Shown: positions 21,724 through 32,281 of the stretch, piece after piece | Layout: every line of letters starts with the position of its first letter | How positions within the stretch are numbered: position 1 is the stretch's first letter | Assembly: GCA_032717465.1 (NCBI GenBank) | Contig: CM064683.1 | Location: forward strand, 40,444,497 to 40,508,496 | Source: Coenobita brevimanus | Taxonomy: Eukaryota > Arthropoda > Malacostraca > Decapoda > Coenobitidae | Reading direction: 5' to 3' | DNA: 64,000 nt | The notes under the pieces: generated by a model | The model's input: only the letters and a program-made list of their open reading frames with translations | Database searches by the model: none | Told to the model about the DNA's origin: nothing | Made by a program: the position numbers and the translations under genes

Positions 21724-22583
21724 TCAGTACAGCCCTAATCCTTTAACTGATGCGTCTGTACAAATAAGAAATGATTTCGTGTAATCTGGATATGCTAAAC
21801 AAGGTGCATTCGTTAGTTTAATTTTTAGATTGTTAAATGCCCTTTTTTGTTCTTCTTCCCATTGGAATACAGCATCTTTTTTGAGTAGTTGGAATAGAGG
21901 GAAGGCTATATGAGAGAACTGTGGTACGAAGGACCTATAGTACCCAGCCAGACCTAAAAATTGTCTAACTTCGTCAGTCGTAGTGGGTTCAGGAAAATCT
22001 CTCACTGCCCGTATTTTGTCATCAGTGGTGTGAATACCATCAGAACTTAATTTGTGGCCTAAGAAATTTATTTCCTTAAAGCAAAATTTGCATTTAGAAA
22101 GTTTAATTTTTAATCCAGCATCACTAAGCTTTTGTAAGAGTAAGTCTAATTTCCTGAGATGATCCTTAATATTCTTCGTTGCGATAATAATATCGTCAAG
22201 ATAAACAAATATTCCTTGTCCTAAAATTCCGGACAATACGTAATTCATAAGACGCTGGAACGTACCGGGGCTGTCCTCAGTCCCATTGGCATTCTTGTAT
22301 ATTGATAATGGCCTCTGTTTGTTGAAAAGGCAGTGTATTTACGTGACTCCTGAGATACCGGAATCTGATAGTATCCGTTTAGGAGATCGATGGTCGAGAA
22401 TATATTATTCTCAGGACCAATATTCTGTAGAACATCACTTAGCAATGGCATGGGAAATCTGTCTGGGATGGTGTGATTATTTAGTTTACGGTAATCTACT
22501 ACCTGCACGCATTTCTCCATTTCTCTTGGGCACAAAGAAAAGGGGAGCGTTCCACGGAGAAACTGAAGGCTCAATAATTCCAA
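21724..22583 (-). pseudogene. Gypsy reverse transcriptase core, frameshifted
   Basis: 22245-22583 holds VVDYRKLN (motif 1), FSTIDLLNGYYQIPV with the first catalytic Asp, and the PMGLRTAP motif. A missing base in a C run near 22262 breaks it. 21724-22248 continues with FVYLDDIII (catalytic YLDD), FLGHKLSSDG, QFLGLAGYYRSFV and the start of RNase H (LICTDAS). The enzyme copies element RNA to DNA. All three catalytic aspartates are present although the frame is broken. Two further frame breaks (near 21730 and 21665) separate it from the rest of RNase H. Confidence 0.9.
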
Positions 22584-23279
22584 GCTTTAACATTTCATCG
22601 ACATACTGATTTGCAAGTGTACGTTGGGAGTGTGGTATGCGATAAGCTGGTACGAAAATTGGTGGTGTTTCTGGGTGCACATTAATCATGTGATTAATCA
22701 AGTTAGTACACCCTAATCGTTCTCCGGGCAAGGCTACGGTGTCCCTGTGTGTTTCCAGCAGGGTTAACAAATCATTTTCTTCGTCAAATTCACCTGAGTG
22801 AATTAAATTCTCTTTATTCTTTCTCTATCCGTAGATTTTATCTCACTTGTTACTCCACCAATATTTATTTCCTTCACAGGGGCGAAACATTTTTCAATAT
22901 TAACTATGCAAGTTCCCTTCTTCAACTGAACTTCCCCATTCATGTGATTAATAATGAATATCTGAGTTAGCCCTTCGTCGTTCGTATGACATAATGCGTT
23001 TTCTACTGACAATCCCTTTACTTTACATAATTCTTCTAAGACAAGAACAGTACTATTCCGTAATTTGCTCTTTATGGTAACCTTCATGTATGAATTAGGT
23101 GGTATAACCAAATCATTAGTGAGATGGGCTGGAAAAATTGATAAATCAGTACTGTTATCTGAGTCACTAATTCTGGAGGATGGGGTTGCTGGTGTAAGTG
23201 GATCTATACACTCATCTGTTTGTGTATGTTTGTTTAAGCCTTTAATATTACCAATTCTTTTTTGGCTCTCTTCTACCAA
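22486..23279 (-). pseudogene. Pol linker and N-terminal RT region
   Basis: 22803-23279 is an open stretch of 158 codons between protease and RT. It has no motif beyond a beta-rich segment often found in this position of Gypsy pols. 22486-22770 carries the RT fingers start: NVHPETPPIF, then AYRIPHSQR, LGIIEPSVSPWNAPLFFVPK. This is the classical Gypsy RT entry (the SPW-SP-V-V-KK pattern). Frame breaks near 23260, 22790 and 22500. Confidence 0.8.
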
Positions 23280-23780
23280 TCGGTGAGGGCTCTGAAAGTA
23301 TTTCCTCTATAAATTCATTATCAAAGTCTATTCCATTCATTTGTGGGAGTATAGTTATGTTCTCAGTTCTCATGGATCTTAAGCCCAGTAACATATGAGC
23401 TTTAATTGCTAAGTTTTCAACGATATAGAACAATGCAGAGAATGGTCTTGTAGTTTCTGTGAAACTGAGATTTAATCTTATCATACCTTTTACTGTAATC
23501 TCTTGACCATCTACTGTGTTTTAATTCTAAATCAGCTTCATCCAGAAAAGTTACTTTCTTTTTTATTTTTAAGAATTCTATTTAGTTCTTCATGTGTTAT
23601 TAAGTTCACTGGAGAGCCTGTATCTAAAAATAAGGAAACGTTTTGATCCTCACATACAGCTGGTATCAAGATACACTCATTTCCCAACATGCCTCCTATG
23701 TGAAGTTTAACCTTGTTCTTTTTTACGTTTGTTCGTTTTTTGTCATGACTTGGTCTTCCCCGATTTGAACATAGACACAA
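23248..23780 (-). pseudogene. Retroviral-type aspartic protease, frameshifted
   Basis: Two pieces. 23538-23780 carries the active site as LFLDTGSPVNLI, preceded by a basic linker. 23248-23484 carries the C-terminal flap and helix region, including AHMLLGLRSMR, which matches the usual 'ILLG-D-L' element of these proteases. Frame changes near 23570 and 23520 separate them. The enzyme would cleave the Gag-Pol polyprotein as a homodimer. Size and order (after the gag zinc knuckles, before RT) are normal. Confidence 0.82.
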
Positions 23781-24702
23781 TTTTTTCTACTGTTTTGCAA
23801 TCACTAGTCCAGTGCCCTTGGTATCTATGATGCCTACAGTAAGGACCAAACCCTTGTGTCTTTTGATTATCCTCTTTTGCCTTGATAAAGCATTCATACC
23901 TTGTGTGTCCTGGTTTTGCACAGTAACACAGAATGGACCTATCCCTTGACTGTGACCTACGAGGTGATTTCCCATAAAAGTGTTGTTTATAGCGCGAGAC
24001 CTGCTCGGGCTGGGTGCGAAACTTATGAAACTGCCTGTAGGAAGGCGTGTGGGAACGAGGTCTAGGCGTCTTTGTCTGTTTGGGCTGCCTCATTTCAGGT
24101 CGCGATCGATTTTGTTCTCTGTTTGGGGTCGGTGTTGATGTTTTCACAGATGATACTGTCTCAGGTACCCTGATTCTACCAGAATGTGCATGTGTGTCGA
24201 CCACACCTGCTTTACTGCACTGCATCTCTACCTCGTTCATTAAGTCTAGTAAGCACATTCCAGGGATGTACGCGATTGTTTTGGCGATCTTAAGGGTTCT
24301 ATCAGGTAATTTACACAAGGCAGCTACATAACCAATGATGTCCACGACGAGGTCTGGGGACATCTTTCCATCATCTGTTATCCACTTAGAATTCTCCAGA
24401 GTAGCTAATAGGTGTCTCTTGATTGTGGAGACATCAGCAGTTATTTCACTGAGCACATGGTTTGTAGTGTGCTCCCTTACAAGATCTACAATTTTATGTA
24501 ATTCTGGAATTATACCTGGCAAGAAGTTCATACCTCCAGAAAATTTCTTCAGAAATTCAGTTTTAAATTCATCATATGTCCTAGCACGATGTAGCTTATC
24601 GGAGCGCAATAAATTGCTTGCTGGACATCTTTCCTGGCTTATGCAAGATGAAAAAATAGCAATTTTCTCTTGTTCATCTAGTATGTGGCGCTTGATGAAC
24701 AT
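23743..24702 (-). pseudogene. Gag, capsid and nucleocapsid part
   Basis: 319 codons. The first 200 residues fit a retrotransposon gag capsid region by position and composition. Then comes a basic stretch rich in R, P, Q and S, followed by two zinc knuckles near the C-terminus. The first is unusual, spaced C-x1-C-x4-H-x4-C (CYCAKPGHTRYEC). The second is C-x2-H-x4-H-x4-C (CRHHRYQGHWTSDC), a variant seen in other Gypsy gags. Both would bind RNA. The frame ends at 23743 and overlaps the protease frame by about 38 bases. That could be a programmed frameshift, but with so many indels around I would not claim it. Confidence 0.8.
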
Positions 24703-24715
24703 TTGTTCGCACTGA

Positions 24716-25156
24716 CTAGATTAATGAAATGACATCAATGCGATCCTTGTCTGTGCCAGAGAATTTTGGGGCAGTCTTATCCTCGTGATACACAAAAACG
24801 TGAGGTGTGGTTTTTAGATCAGCAGTATTTGTTTCTTGATTCATATTTAATGATTGCCCTGTTAATTCAACTTGTACGAGTTTATCGTTATGTGAGGGAA
24901 TGGTAGAATATGTATGACCGGACCGGTGAACCCTGTTAAGTATATTGGCATACGTATTTAAGGCAGCTGCGAAGTCGATACTCTCAACGTCTGAAGGGGT
25001 TTCCCACTCATCATCCGAAACTCCCGTATTTGTTTCCTTATCTATAACGTGTGGTGTGGGTTGTACAATGGGTGGGCTTAATTGTGAGTCTGATGTTGTG
25101 GCAATTTGTGTGTCATCTGGTATTAACGTGGGTGGTTGCGAAAATATTCCTGTCAT
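24716..25156 (-). pseudogene. Gag, N-terminal part (frameshifted at its end)
   Basis: 146 codons from an ATG at 25156. The N-terminal half is rich in P, T, S, D and Q and has no recognised domain. The end, from VFVYHEDKTAPKFSGTDKD, resembles the start of the Gypsy gag capsid-like region (a P-x-FSG pattern). The frame ends at 24716, and the reading continues in another frame from 24702, so one extra base near 24712 breaks gag. Gag would form the particle core and bind the element RNA. Position directly after the leader and before the zinc-finger part supports the call. Confidence 0.75.
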
Positions 25157-26147
25157 TAAGATATGATGTTATGAAATACGCCTCTTGTTTATTTATGTCC
25201 TAGCAAACTAGATGATTAAATAAGTTGAATATAGCTAATTTTAGCACTGAGAAGAAATGAGCAAGTATAATTTTACCCACTTGATACAGATCGTAGAGGT
25301 GTGTCGATACAAAAGTCGATCTCGGAAGAAAATACAGGTTTGATTGAAGATCTCTTGATAATTCTAGTGGTGTGTTGATGGACGATATTACTCAGGAAAC
25401 TCCATGGCCTGGTATTTGTAGTGGTTAACGGCTGTCCCAGGCAAACCTCAACATAGAACGTCGAATTTCCAACTTAACTGTGAAAATAAGTGAATATGAG
25501 TAGGAGCTATGTGAATAATGAGTAATGAGTAGTGGGTGAGAAGTGCCTGGTGTCAGTCACACGTTGCTTGGCATGGCAGACTCGCGTTGTGATGTCATCT
25601 CAGCACATGGTGACGTCGGCTTCCCACACTGGTAGCTGTGGTGAGTGAATGAGTAGCGATGAGTAACTTGAGTGAAGACGAGTGAGTAAGATGAGTTGTA
25701 AATCGTGTCTCACTCTTCGTTTGTTTGTTCCCTTTATTCTATGTGGAAGTTTTCTCTGTCCTTTTCTCTAGTGATTTATTCGTTGTGGGATGAAGACTGC
25801 CGCTACTTGTAGGTGCGTGTAGAAGATTATACAGACGACGTAGAGTTGTTAATTGTAGTTGATTGTAGATGGCTGTAGTTGATTGTAGATGGCTGTAGAC
25901 TTTGTAGAACTGAAGCTAACCTTGGAGTCTCGGTTGCTTTTGTAGAAATTTGCTTTTAATTCGGAGACGATGTCCGCAGATTTGCTGGTTTGTCGTTAAG
26001 CTACTTGCAAGGCGTCGAGTGATCTCTTGACCTCTGCATCAGCGTAATGATCTGGGAGACGGAGGGGCAGGAGCTGATATTGTTGGTTGTTGTCAATCTT
26101 GATATTTTGTAGGAATTTAATGTTGATTCGTGACGAGGTTCGTATAC
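25157..26147 (-). other. Gypsy 5' leader
   Basis: About 1 kb between primer-binding site and gag with no long frame. Parts are conserved in the gene-less relative at 45780-46540, for example TGGTAGCTGTGGTGAGTGAA and the GATTTATTCGTTGTGGGATG segment. This suggests packaging or dimerisation signals (inference). A short direct repeat TTGATTGTAGATGGCTGTAG occurs near 25857-25897. Confidence 0.65.
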
Positions 26148-26161
26148 GTTCGCTGCTACCA
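26148..26161 (-). promoter_or_regulatory. Primer-binding site, TGGTAGCAGCGAAC
   Basis: Three bases inside the 5' LTR the minus strand reads TGGTAGCAGCGAAC, starting with the TGG expected of a tRNA 3'-CCA primer. The related element has TGGCGGCAGCGAAC at the same place (46525-46538). I do not name the tRNA. Confidence 0.7.
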
Positions 26162-26164
26162 AAT

Positions 26165-26696
26165 GTCATAAAGACTTTGTAGTTACTTGTAGAGAAGTAT
26201 ATTTTAGACTTGTGGTCGAGCGGCTTTTATATCTTGTAGTAGTTTCCCCACCAGATGTCATGTAGTGACGGGAGAGGTAAAGAATAGTATGGGACTATTT
26301 TTATTTGTCTTGGAAATATTAAACAGGTATAATAGTATAAGTCCTGGGTAGCTACCTCCCTGTCTCGCTATCTCTCTCTCTGTTCTAAGGCTAATCTCCG
26401 TCTCGACCTCTCTCTAGGGTCGCTTGTCTCCTTCTAAACTCTCTTTCCTAACATCTCGTGTAGTAGGGTGTGTGTGTCACGTATGTTCCTCATGGCAACA
26501 GAACTTTCTCACGAGAGGACTGCTGACAGCTAACTGCATCATCTCCTTACTGGCCGCTGTCGTCAGCTTTCCTCCGTGTAAGCGTTTAGCGCTGCTCGCT
26601 TCTCGCAAACACAACACCTTCTCATCATTTGACTTCCTGCTTCTATCTGTCTCTCTATCTATCTATTTATTTATCTATCTATTATGTAGTCCTATA
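26165..26696 (-). repeat. 5' LTR of Gypsy element
   Basis: 532 bp. In element sense it starts TATAGGACTACATAATAG and ends CTTTATGAC. It carries GATA/TCTA-type repeats near its start and CT-rich stretches. It should supply the promoter and polyadenylation signals, but I cannot place a start site with confidence. It matches 17062-17593 base for base as far as I can see by eye. Confidence 0.92.
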
Positions 26697-27213
26697 AACG
26701 AAACCTGTACATCACAATAGCAGCTCCAATGGTTCTCCAAAACTATGTGTACTCATAAGAAAAATAAACATGTCGTACAATAGGTCTGGAGTGGTTAAGA
26801 TGTCTTCCAGACAAAGTGAAATAATTTACACTTATTCTGCAGTCTTAACTTCTTTTCTGAACCATCCATTCTCGTTGTATGCAATATGAACTGGGCACTG
26901 CCAGGCAAAACTTAGGACACTCTTTCTCATATATCTTTTTTTTTTTTTTTTTTTTTTTTGGTTTTGTTTTAGTGTTTCATTTCACTTTCGTACTTTCTCT
27001 TTCCTCTTTTGTGGATCCTGTCTCACCCGAAGCTGAGGCGGTACGAAGAATCAGGGCATGATGACGATGAGTGTGATGATGATGCCAGTGCTGAGGATGA
27101 TGATATTAGTGTATGCGGTGCATATTAAAGGGACGTTACTTCATTTCATCGATTGACACATCAACTCCTTCTTACCGAGTATGTCTTTTTATTATATTCT
27201 TACTATCTCTCGC

Positions 27214-27283
<70 letters not shown>

Positions 27284-28310
27284 ATCAAGCGCGCAAATAT
27301 TAGAGGGAAATCCATACTGTAAAGTTATATAAATGTCAATGTTCCCCTGTGCACCACCTCAGAATATTAATGAAACTTGAACAAGTGATGACATTTATTA
27401 TACAACGTGTCAGGCAAGATATGAGTGATAAATTATAGTCAAAGCACATAATTAGTTGAGTGCGGACGACCACCTTCTACCCACGCGATCTATAGCAAGG
27501 AAGCTAGAGTTAAAGGGAAGTCTTTGCCCCACGAGGCAGTGTCAGTAGACGTAGCCGAGGAGTTTGATTAGATAGAGAAGGTTATCTGGCTGTATCGTCG
27601 ATGGGAGTGGCACCAGGAGAGAGAGTAATGGTGAGGCGTTGTAGGAAATGTCATTGTAGGCCTTCTCTGTTCCCTTGTCCTCTTCGTATTTTAAGTGAGG
27701 TGATGAAATGGGCAGATTGGGGTCGATGGAGTTTATTGTGAGACAGTTACTTGAATAAAGATTCAGAGCTTGGCATGACCCTTGTATGGTTAGTAGCAGT
27801 TTGTGGTAGCTGTGGTCCTCCTACTTTACTCTCAGTCTCTTACTCTCTATTGTTCTCTGGAAATCTCTCTCCTACTCTCCTGGCCGTTTCTCTCTCTGGT
27901 TCACTCTCCTTCTCTAACCTTCCTACATGTGATTTCGAACTTATGTGTCCCTCTGGCTTTCGGCTAAAGTGTGTGTGCGTGCTTGAGTGTGTCGGTCATG
28001 TTTCTGGCACATGATCAGAGGTGTTTGGCATTCTTAATTAGTCTAGGCTAGGGGATGTGTAGTTGTCTCTTCCTGGAGAACTTCAGACATAATTACCTGT
28101 TTTACATATCGTTACCTATAGCTATATAGTTACATACCGTAGTTACATATAGTATTGTGTCATAACATATTATGCCTACAGCTGTGAGGACAGTTTTCAG
28201 GAGTGGATGGCACTGGCGTCGATTCTTTGCTGCTGTGTTACGGGAAGGCAGGAGGTGGTCAAAAACGTAAACAGACCTCTAGTTTCCTTGATCCATAGCT
28301 ACCTTGAGGT
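26697..28310. other. Unassigned stretch with (AC)n microsatellite
   Basis: Unique-looking sequence to the right of the provirus. A T run at 26938-26959 and an AC run at about 27217-27282 are the only clear features. No gene recognised. Confidence 0.5.
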
Positions 28311-28545
28311 GACTCTACACTGAGTGACAAGACAAACAGTTTTCTGTAACCAAGGAAGCCATTTACTACGCTGAGTAATAACTATATAACAAATGGACTC
28401 CTAGTGTGTTGTGGGGCTAGTGGCGGATGGCGCCTGTAAGGGTTTATTTGTATATCCCGGGGATGATCAGGGTTTAATGCACATATAATGCCATTCAGGG
28501 GGTGAACTAGGCTGGTCACATTAGAATCTCTTCTGAACGTCTCAC
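28311..28545 (+). repeat. Dispersed repeat family B, copy 3
   Basis: Begins GGTGACTCTACACTGAGTGA. It shares the AGCCATTTACTACGCTGAG core and the ATGCCATTCAGGGGGTGAA and AGGCTGGTCAC end with 16296-16525. Substitutions and small indels run throughout, so the family is old. Noncoding. Confidence 0.7.
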
Positions 28546-28799
28546 TCTCTCCTGTCGTCTGTTCTGTTCATTTGCCAAAATTTATCTAACCACAAGTCTC
28601 CACTCCTCTCCATCCTCTGTTTACCTCTCCTTTGTAATCTGTACTACATCTCACTCCCTTCACTCCATTACGCATCATTCTGCTGCCCTTTGCCTTTCAT
28701 TCCCCGCCACCCACTCACCCAATCATCGCCTCCATAAATTTCATGATTTATGACCTGACTCAACCTTGTCCCCGTTGATAAATAAGGCGATGCCAACCA

Positions 28800-28851
<52 letters not shown>

Positions 28852-29519
28852 GTATGTATACATGCATGATTGTATGTATGTGTGTATGTAATTTTTGTAA
28901 TGTGTCCGACTCTGGGCATACGCTTCAAAACCCTTTCTGAAGCCCCAGTAGTCCACCTACATAATACACACCGCCACATGTCACAACCTCGGCGCCAACA
29001 CCCACCGTCCATTTTGAATACTAATACATGTCAGGGCTGCCTCATACAGCACTGGTGTATTGGTATTAACAAAGGCATTTTTACTACAAGTCGGCCAGAT
29101 CAGTAAAGTCTGTATTAATGAAACTCAAATTCTTAAACTGTTCCCTGTCCTGCCGGGATTCAAATCTGGGTCCATTAGGACTGCACGCCACCTTTCTACC
29201 GATTCAGTATCTCTGTTTTGCTTGTGTGTTCCTGTAGTGCCCTATCCTGGTGCTTGTGTGAACAGAGTAACACTATGCATCCACTAATATTAACGCCTGA
29301 CCACCTCACTGGGATAGTTAGGTCTGTGTGATATTTGTATCTTTATAACTCTCTCATCATACCATCATCCCTCCTTGGTCTTTTGTCTCCAGTTCTCCTC
29401 CCTTACCTCTGTTTTCTCTTACTATCCTCCTTCATCTCCGGACCACTCCCTGGAATCAACTAAGAACATAGGATTTGTTTTTCGCCTGGGTTCATCTTTT
29501 TAGTCTACAATTTTCACTA

Positions 29520-29520
<1 letters not shown>
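28546..29520. other. Unassigned stretch with (CT)n microsatellite
   Basis: No gene recognised. A CT run of about 48 bp occupies 28802-28849, followed by TGTATG repeats to about 28890. Confidence 0.5.
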
Positions 29521-29801
<281 letters not shown>

Positions 29802-29903
29802 GCCGACCCTCACCCTATTTAACTGCTAAGTTTTTCCTTCCGTCGATGAAGAGGTCAGCATCAGAATCTGAATTTAATTGAGTTGGCTGGAGAGGAGGGG
29901 AGT

Positions 29904-29937
<34 letters not shown>

Positions 29938-31284
29938 CAAGACAGCGAAGTTAAATTTACAATACTCGGTCTCAGCAAGATGGATGATAGATAAAGTATG
30001 AGAGAGTGGAGTCTTTTCCCTATGCATTACCATAAAATGTGACAACCAGTTCCATATTATCCTTTTTGATGGTAGAGGCCCGAGGCCTGAACGGTCAGTG
30101 GTAGCCTATGCTTCTGGTAGCGTTTTATATGACAGAAAATCATCCGATCTCATCTTGGACACGAACCAGACAACGTAAGTGTATAGAAAAATTAATAAAA
30201 ATTACACAGTAGTGTTGGAAAATATCACAGTCGAAAAATATTACTTTGACTGTGGAAAATATAGCAGCGATACCAGCAGGCTCACCACCGGATCTGATAA
30301 ATAAAGCAGAAATACGTGGACGATCCCAGTTCACCCTGGGTCCATTACTTCTGGCTTCCTACCCCTCTCATAATGTAGCTTTGTTTGTGTTGGAAGAACA
30401 AGGCATGAAAATGTTTGCTTGGCTTTGCTGAGGAAAATCCTTGTTTCAGGAAAGATTTGACCTTTGATGTATTCGTATTTGCGACTGGACGTACAGGATG
30501 CCTTCATCTGATGACATCATGCCAGTGCCCAGCTTCTATGGGTATAAATGTAAACTTTTCCCGCTGGATATTAAATCCATTTCATGACAAACTTTATCGC
30601 TTATCAACAAGAACTATGGCTATATTGTACTGGTTTCAGCAAGGTTTCAGCAATATTCCACATTTTTTTTTTTTTTATCATGACACTTTTTTTTTAGCTA
30701 TATTATAGTTATATTTTGAGTGCATTCCTCCCGTACATCTACATAGTTTGATAAAACATGAATTCACATTTTTTTTCTTTACTATAACCGGCATCAGACT
30801 GTAGTTACGCGCGAACTGTGATATAAGGTTAATGTATTAGAGGATTTGTTAATACAGATTTTTTTTAACCCTCAAGTTGCAATAACAAGGTGGCCACATC
30901 GTCCTCACTGATAAGGCAAATGAATTTATAGTATAGGCAAAAACGTTCAAACAAGTTACTTTGATCAGTGTGCTTAAGACTACAGACAGTTTGTTTTCAT
31001 CTGGCGGAACTAGGCCACGCCCACAACCCAGATTCATACCCGTAGTTGCATGGATTTCAATGAGCCATAAATATCAGATAGCAATGAGTGTCCTTGGTTA
31101 CTAGTCAAATTAAATTTCCAGTTAGACTAAATCTCGACAGCAACTAAACTAAAAGGGGTTAAGAATCTTTATCAGTCAAGTATAGACTTGGTACGGCATT
31201 TATGCGACAATGTCGATTTTTTGTGCAAATTGCAAGTATATGGCAGCGATGACTTTTGATAAGATTTATTATCGTCTGCCTTAG
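29802..31284. other. Unassigned noncoding stretch
   Basis: No gene or known element. A GA run at about 29905-29938 and T runs near 30664 and 30688 are the only simple sequences. Confidence 0.5.
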
Positions 31285-31329
31285 CAAGGCGAGGCGAAAT
31301 AGTTTTCGTCAATGCACACGCGCGTTCGC

Positions 31330-31372
<43 letters not shown>

Positions 31373-31617
31373 CTGAAAATATCTTTAAAAATAGTTGACT
31401 AATTTTCACCAAATCTTTAGGAACTATCAAGTATTTCGATAGGCAGAAATGATTAAGTTTTTGTGAGGATTTGATCAAAGATAAGCGAATGCCTGCCTCC
31501 ATATATATATTTAAATGTGGACTGACAGTATGTAAAAAACTATGGTACGCTATTCAATCATCTCGTTTCACTTCTTTTTGTCCGTTTGCTGCAACGCGAG
31601 ACGATATAGTTTTTCTC

Positions 31618-31688
<71 letters not shown>

Positions 31689-31830
31689 TACCAGAATATC
31701 TTGAAAAGTTGTGGACAATTTTTCACCAAACGTTCAGTAATAGCAATTATGTGGATAAGCAAAAGTGATTAACTTCTGGTGAGGATTTGATCAAAGACGA
31801 CAGAATATCAGCTGCCATATATTAAATCGC
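31285..31830 (+). repeat. Two diverged tandem units, each with a (GT)n run
   Basis: Unit 1 (about 31285-31515) and unit 2 (about 31590-31830) share GCGA, ATAGTTTT, a GT run, then AATATCTT-AAA, ATTTTCACCAAA, GATAAGCA/GGCAG, GATTAA and GAGGATTTGATCAAAGA. Identity outside the GT runs is modest. Noncoding; 31831-32194 holds nothing I recognise. Confidence 0.75.
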
Positions 31831-32194
31831 ATTTTGTCCAATATCTCAGCTACGGATAGAGATGTTTCTTCAAGTCTGGTTTGTAGGTAGCTTGTTCCTT
31901 AGCCAACAACATATTTTGGTGGGCCTAGCATTCGCCCCCCCAAGATTCATTTTGGAGACTTAGTAGTATCTCTTGCATTATGCATAATACATTCTGCAAC
32001 AAAGTATTTGTACCGTTTTACTATCAACATGTTTACGTCAATAAGACAAGACTGCTAAGGCGTACTGAGCAGGGCAAATCGCTAAGGAGGAGGTGCAAGG
32101 AAGGCTCCAGTGCCACCCTGACTGACACGGCCACAGGTCTTGCCTTTTTCCCCTGCCACACGATTATATACATCACAGGAGAAGGGCCCTATTT

Positions 32195-32281
32195 AGTGAG
32201 GTGATGGTTGAGTGGTTAGAGATGTTCTATATGACTGGAGTTCGATCCCAAGCTGGGATGGGGATCAGACTGGTGATGTAA
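32195..32281 (+). repeat. tRNA-derived SINE fragment
   Basis: A box-A-like TGGTTGAGTGGTTAGAG is followed about 30 bp later by a box-B-like GGAGTTCGATCCC, as in the internal pol III promoter of a tRNA or tRNA-derived SINE. The acceptor arms do not pair, so it is not a functional tRNA. It runs directly into the T run of Jk-2 copy B. Confidence 0.65.

Larger units (their letters stand above)
17062..26696 (-). mobile_element. Env-bearing Gypsy-class LTR element, 9.6 kb
   Basis: A complete provirus-like element on the minus strand: 5' LTR (26165-26696), primer-binding site, leader of about 1 kb, gag, protease, RT, RNase H, integrase, env, AT-rich 3' region and 3' LTR (17062-17593). Gene order, the DD35E integrase and the GPY-type C-terminal module place it with Gypsy/Metaviridae. 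The env is of the baculovirus F type known from insect errantiviruses. LTRs are both 532 bp and I see no difference between them, so insertion is recent or they were homogenised. Gag and pol contain about nine apparent single-base frameshifts, while integrase and env are open. I see no clear target-site duplication. Confidence 0.92.

Noticed and set aside
23743..23780. Programmed gag-pro frameshift
   Set aside because: The frames overlap by 38 bases, which would fit, but several other unprogrammed frame breaks lie close by, so it cannot be distinguished from an indel.
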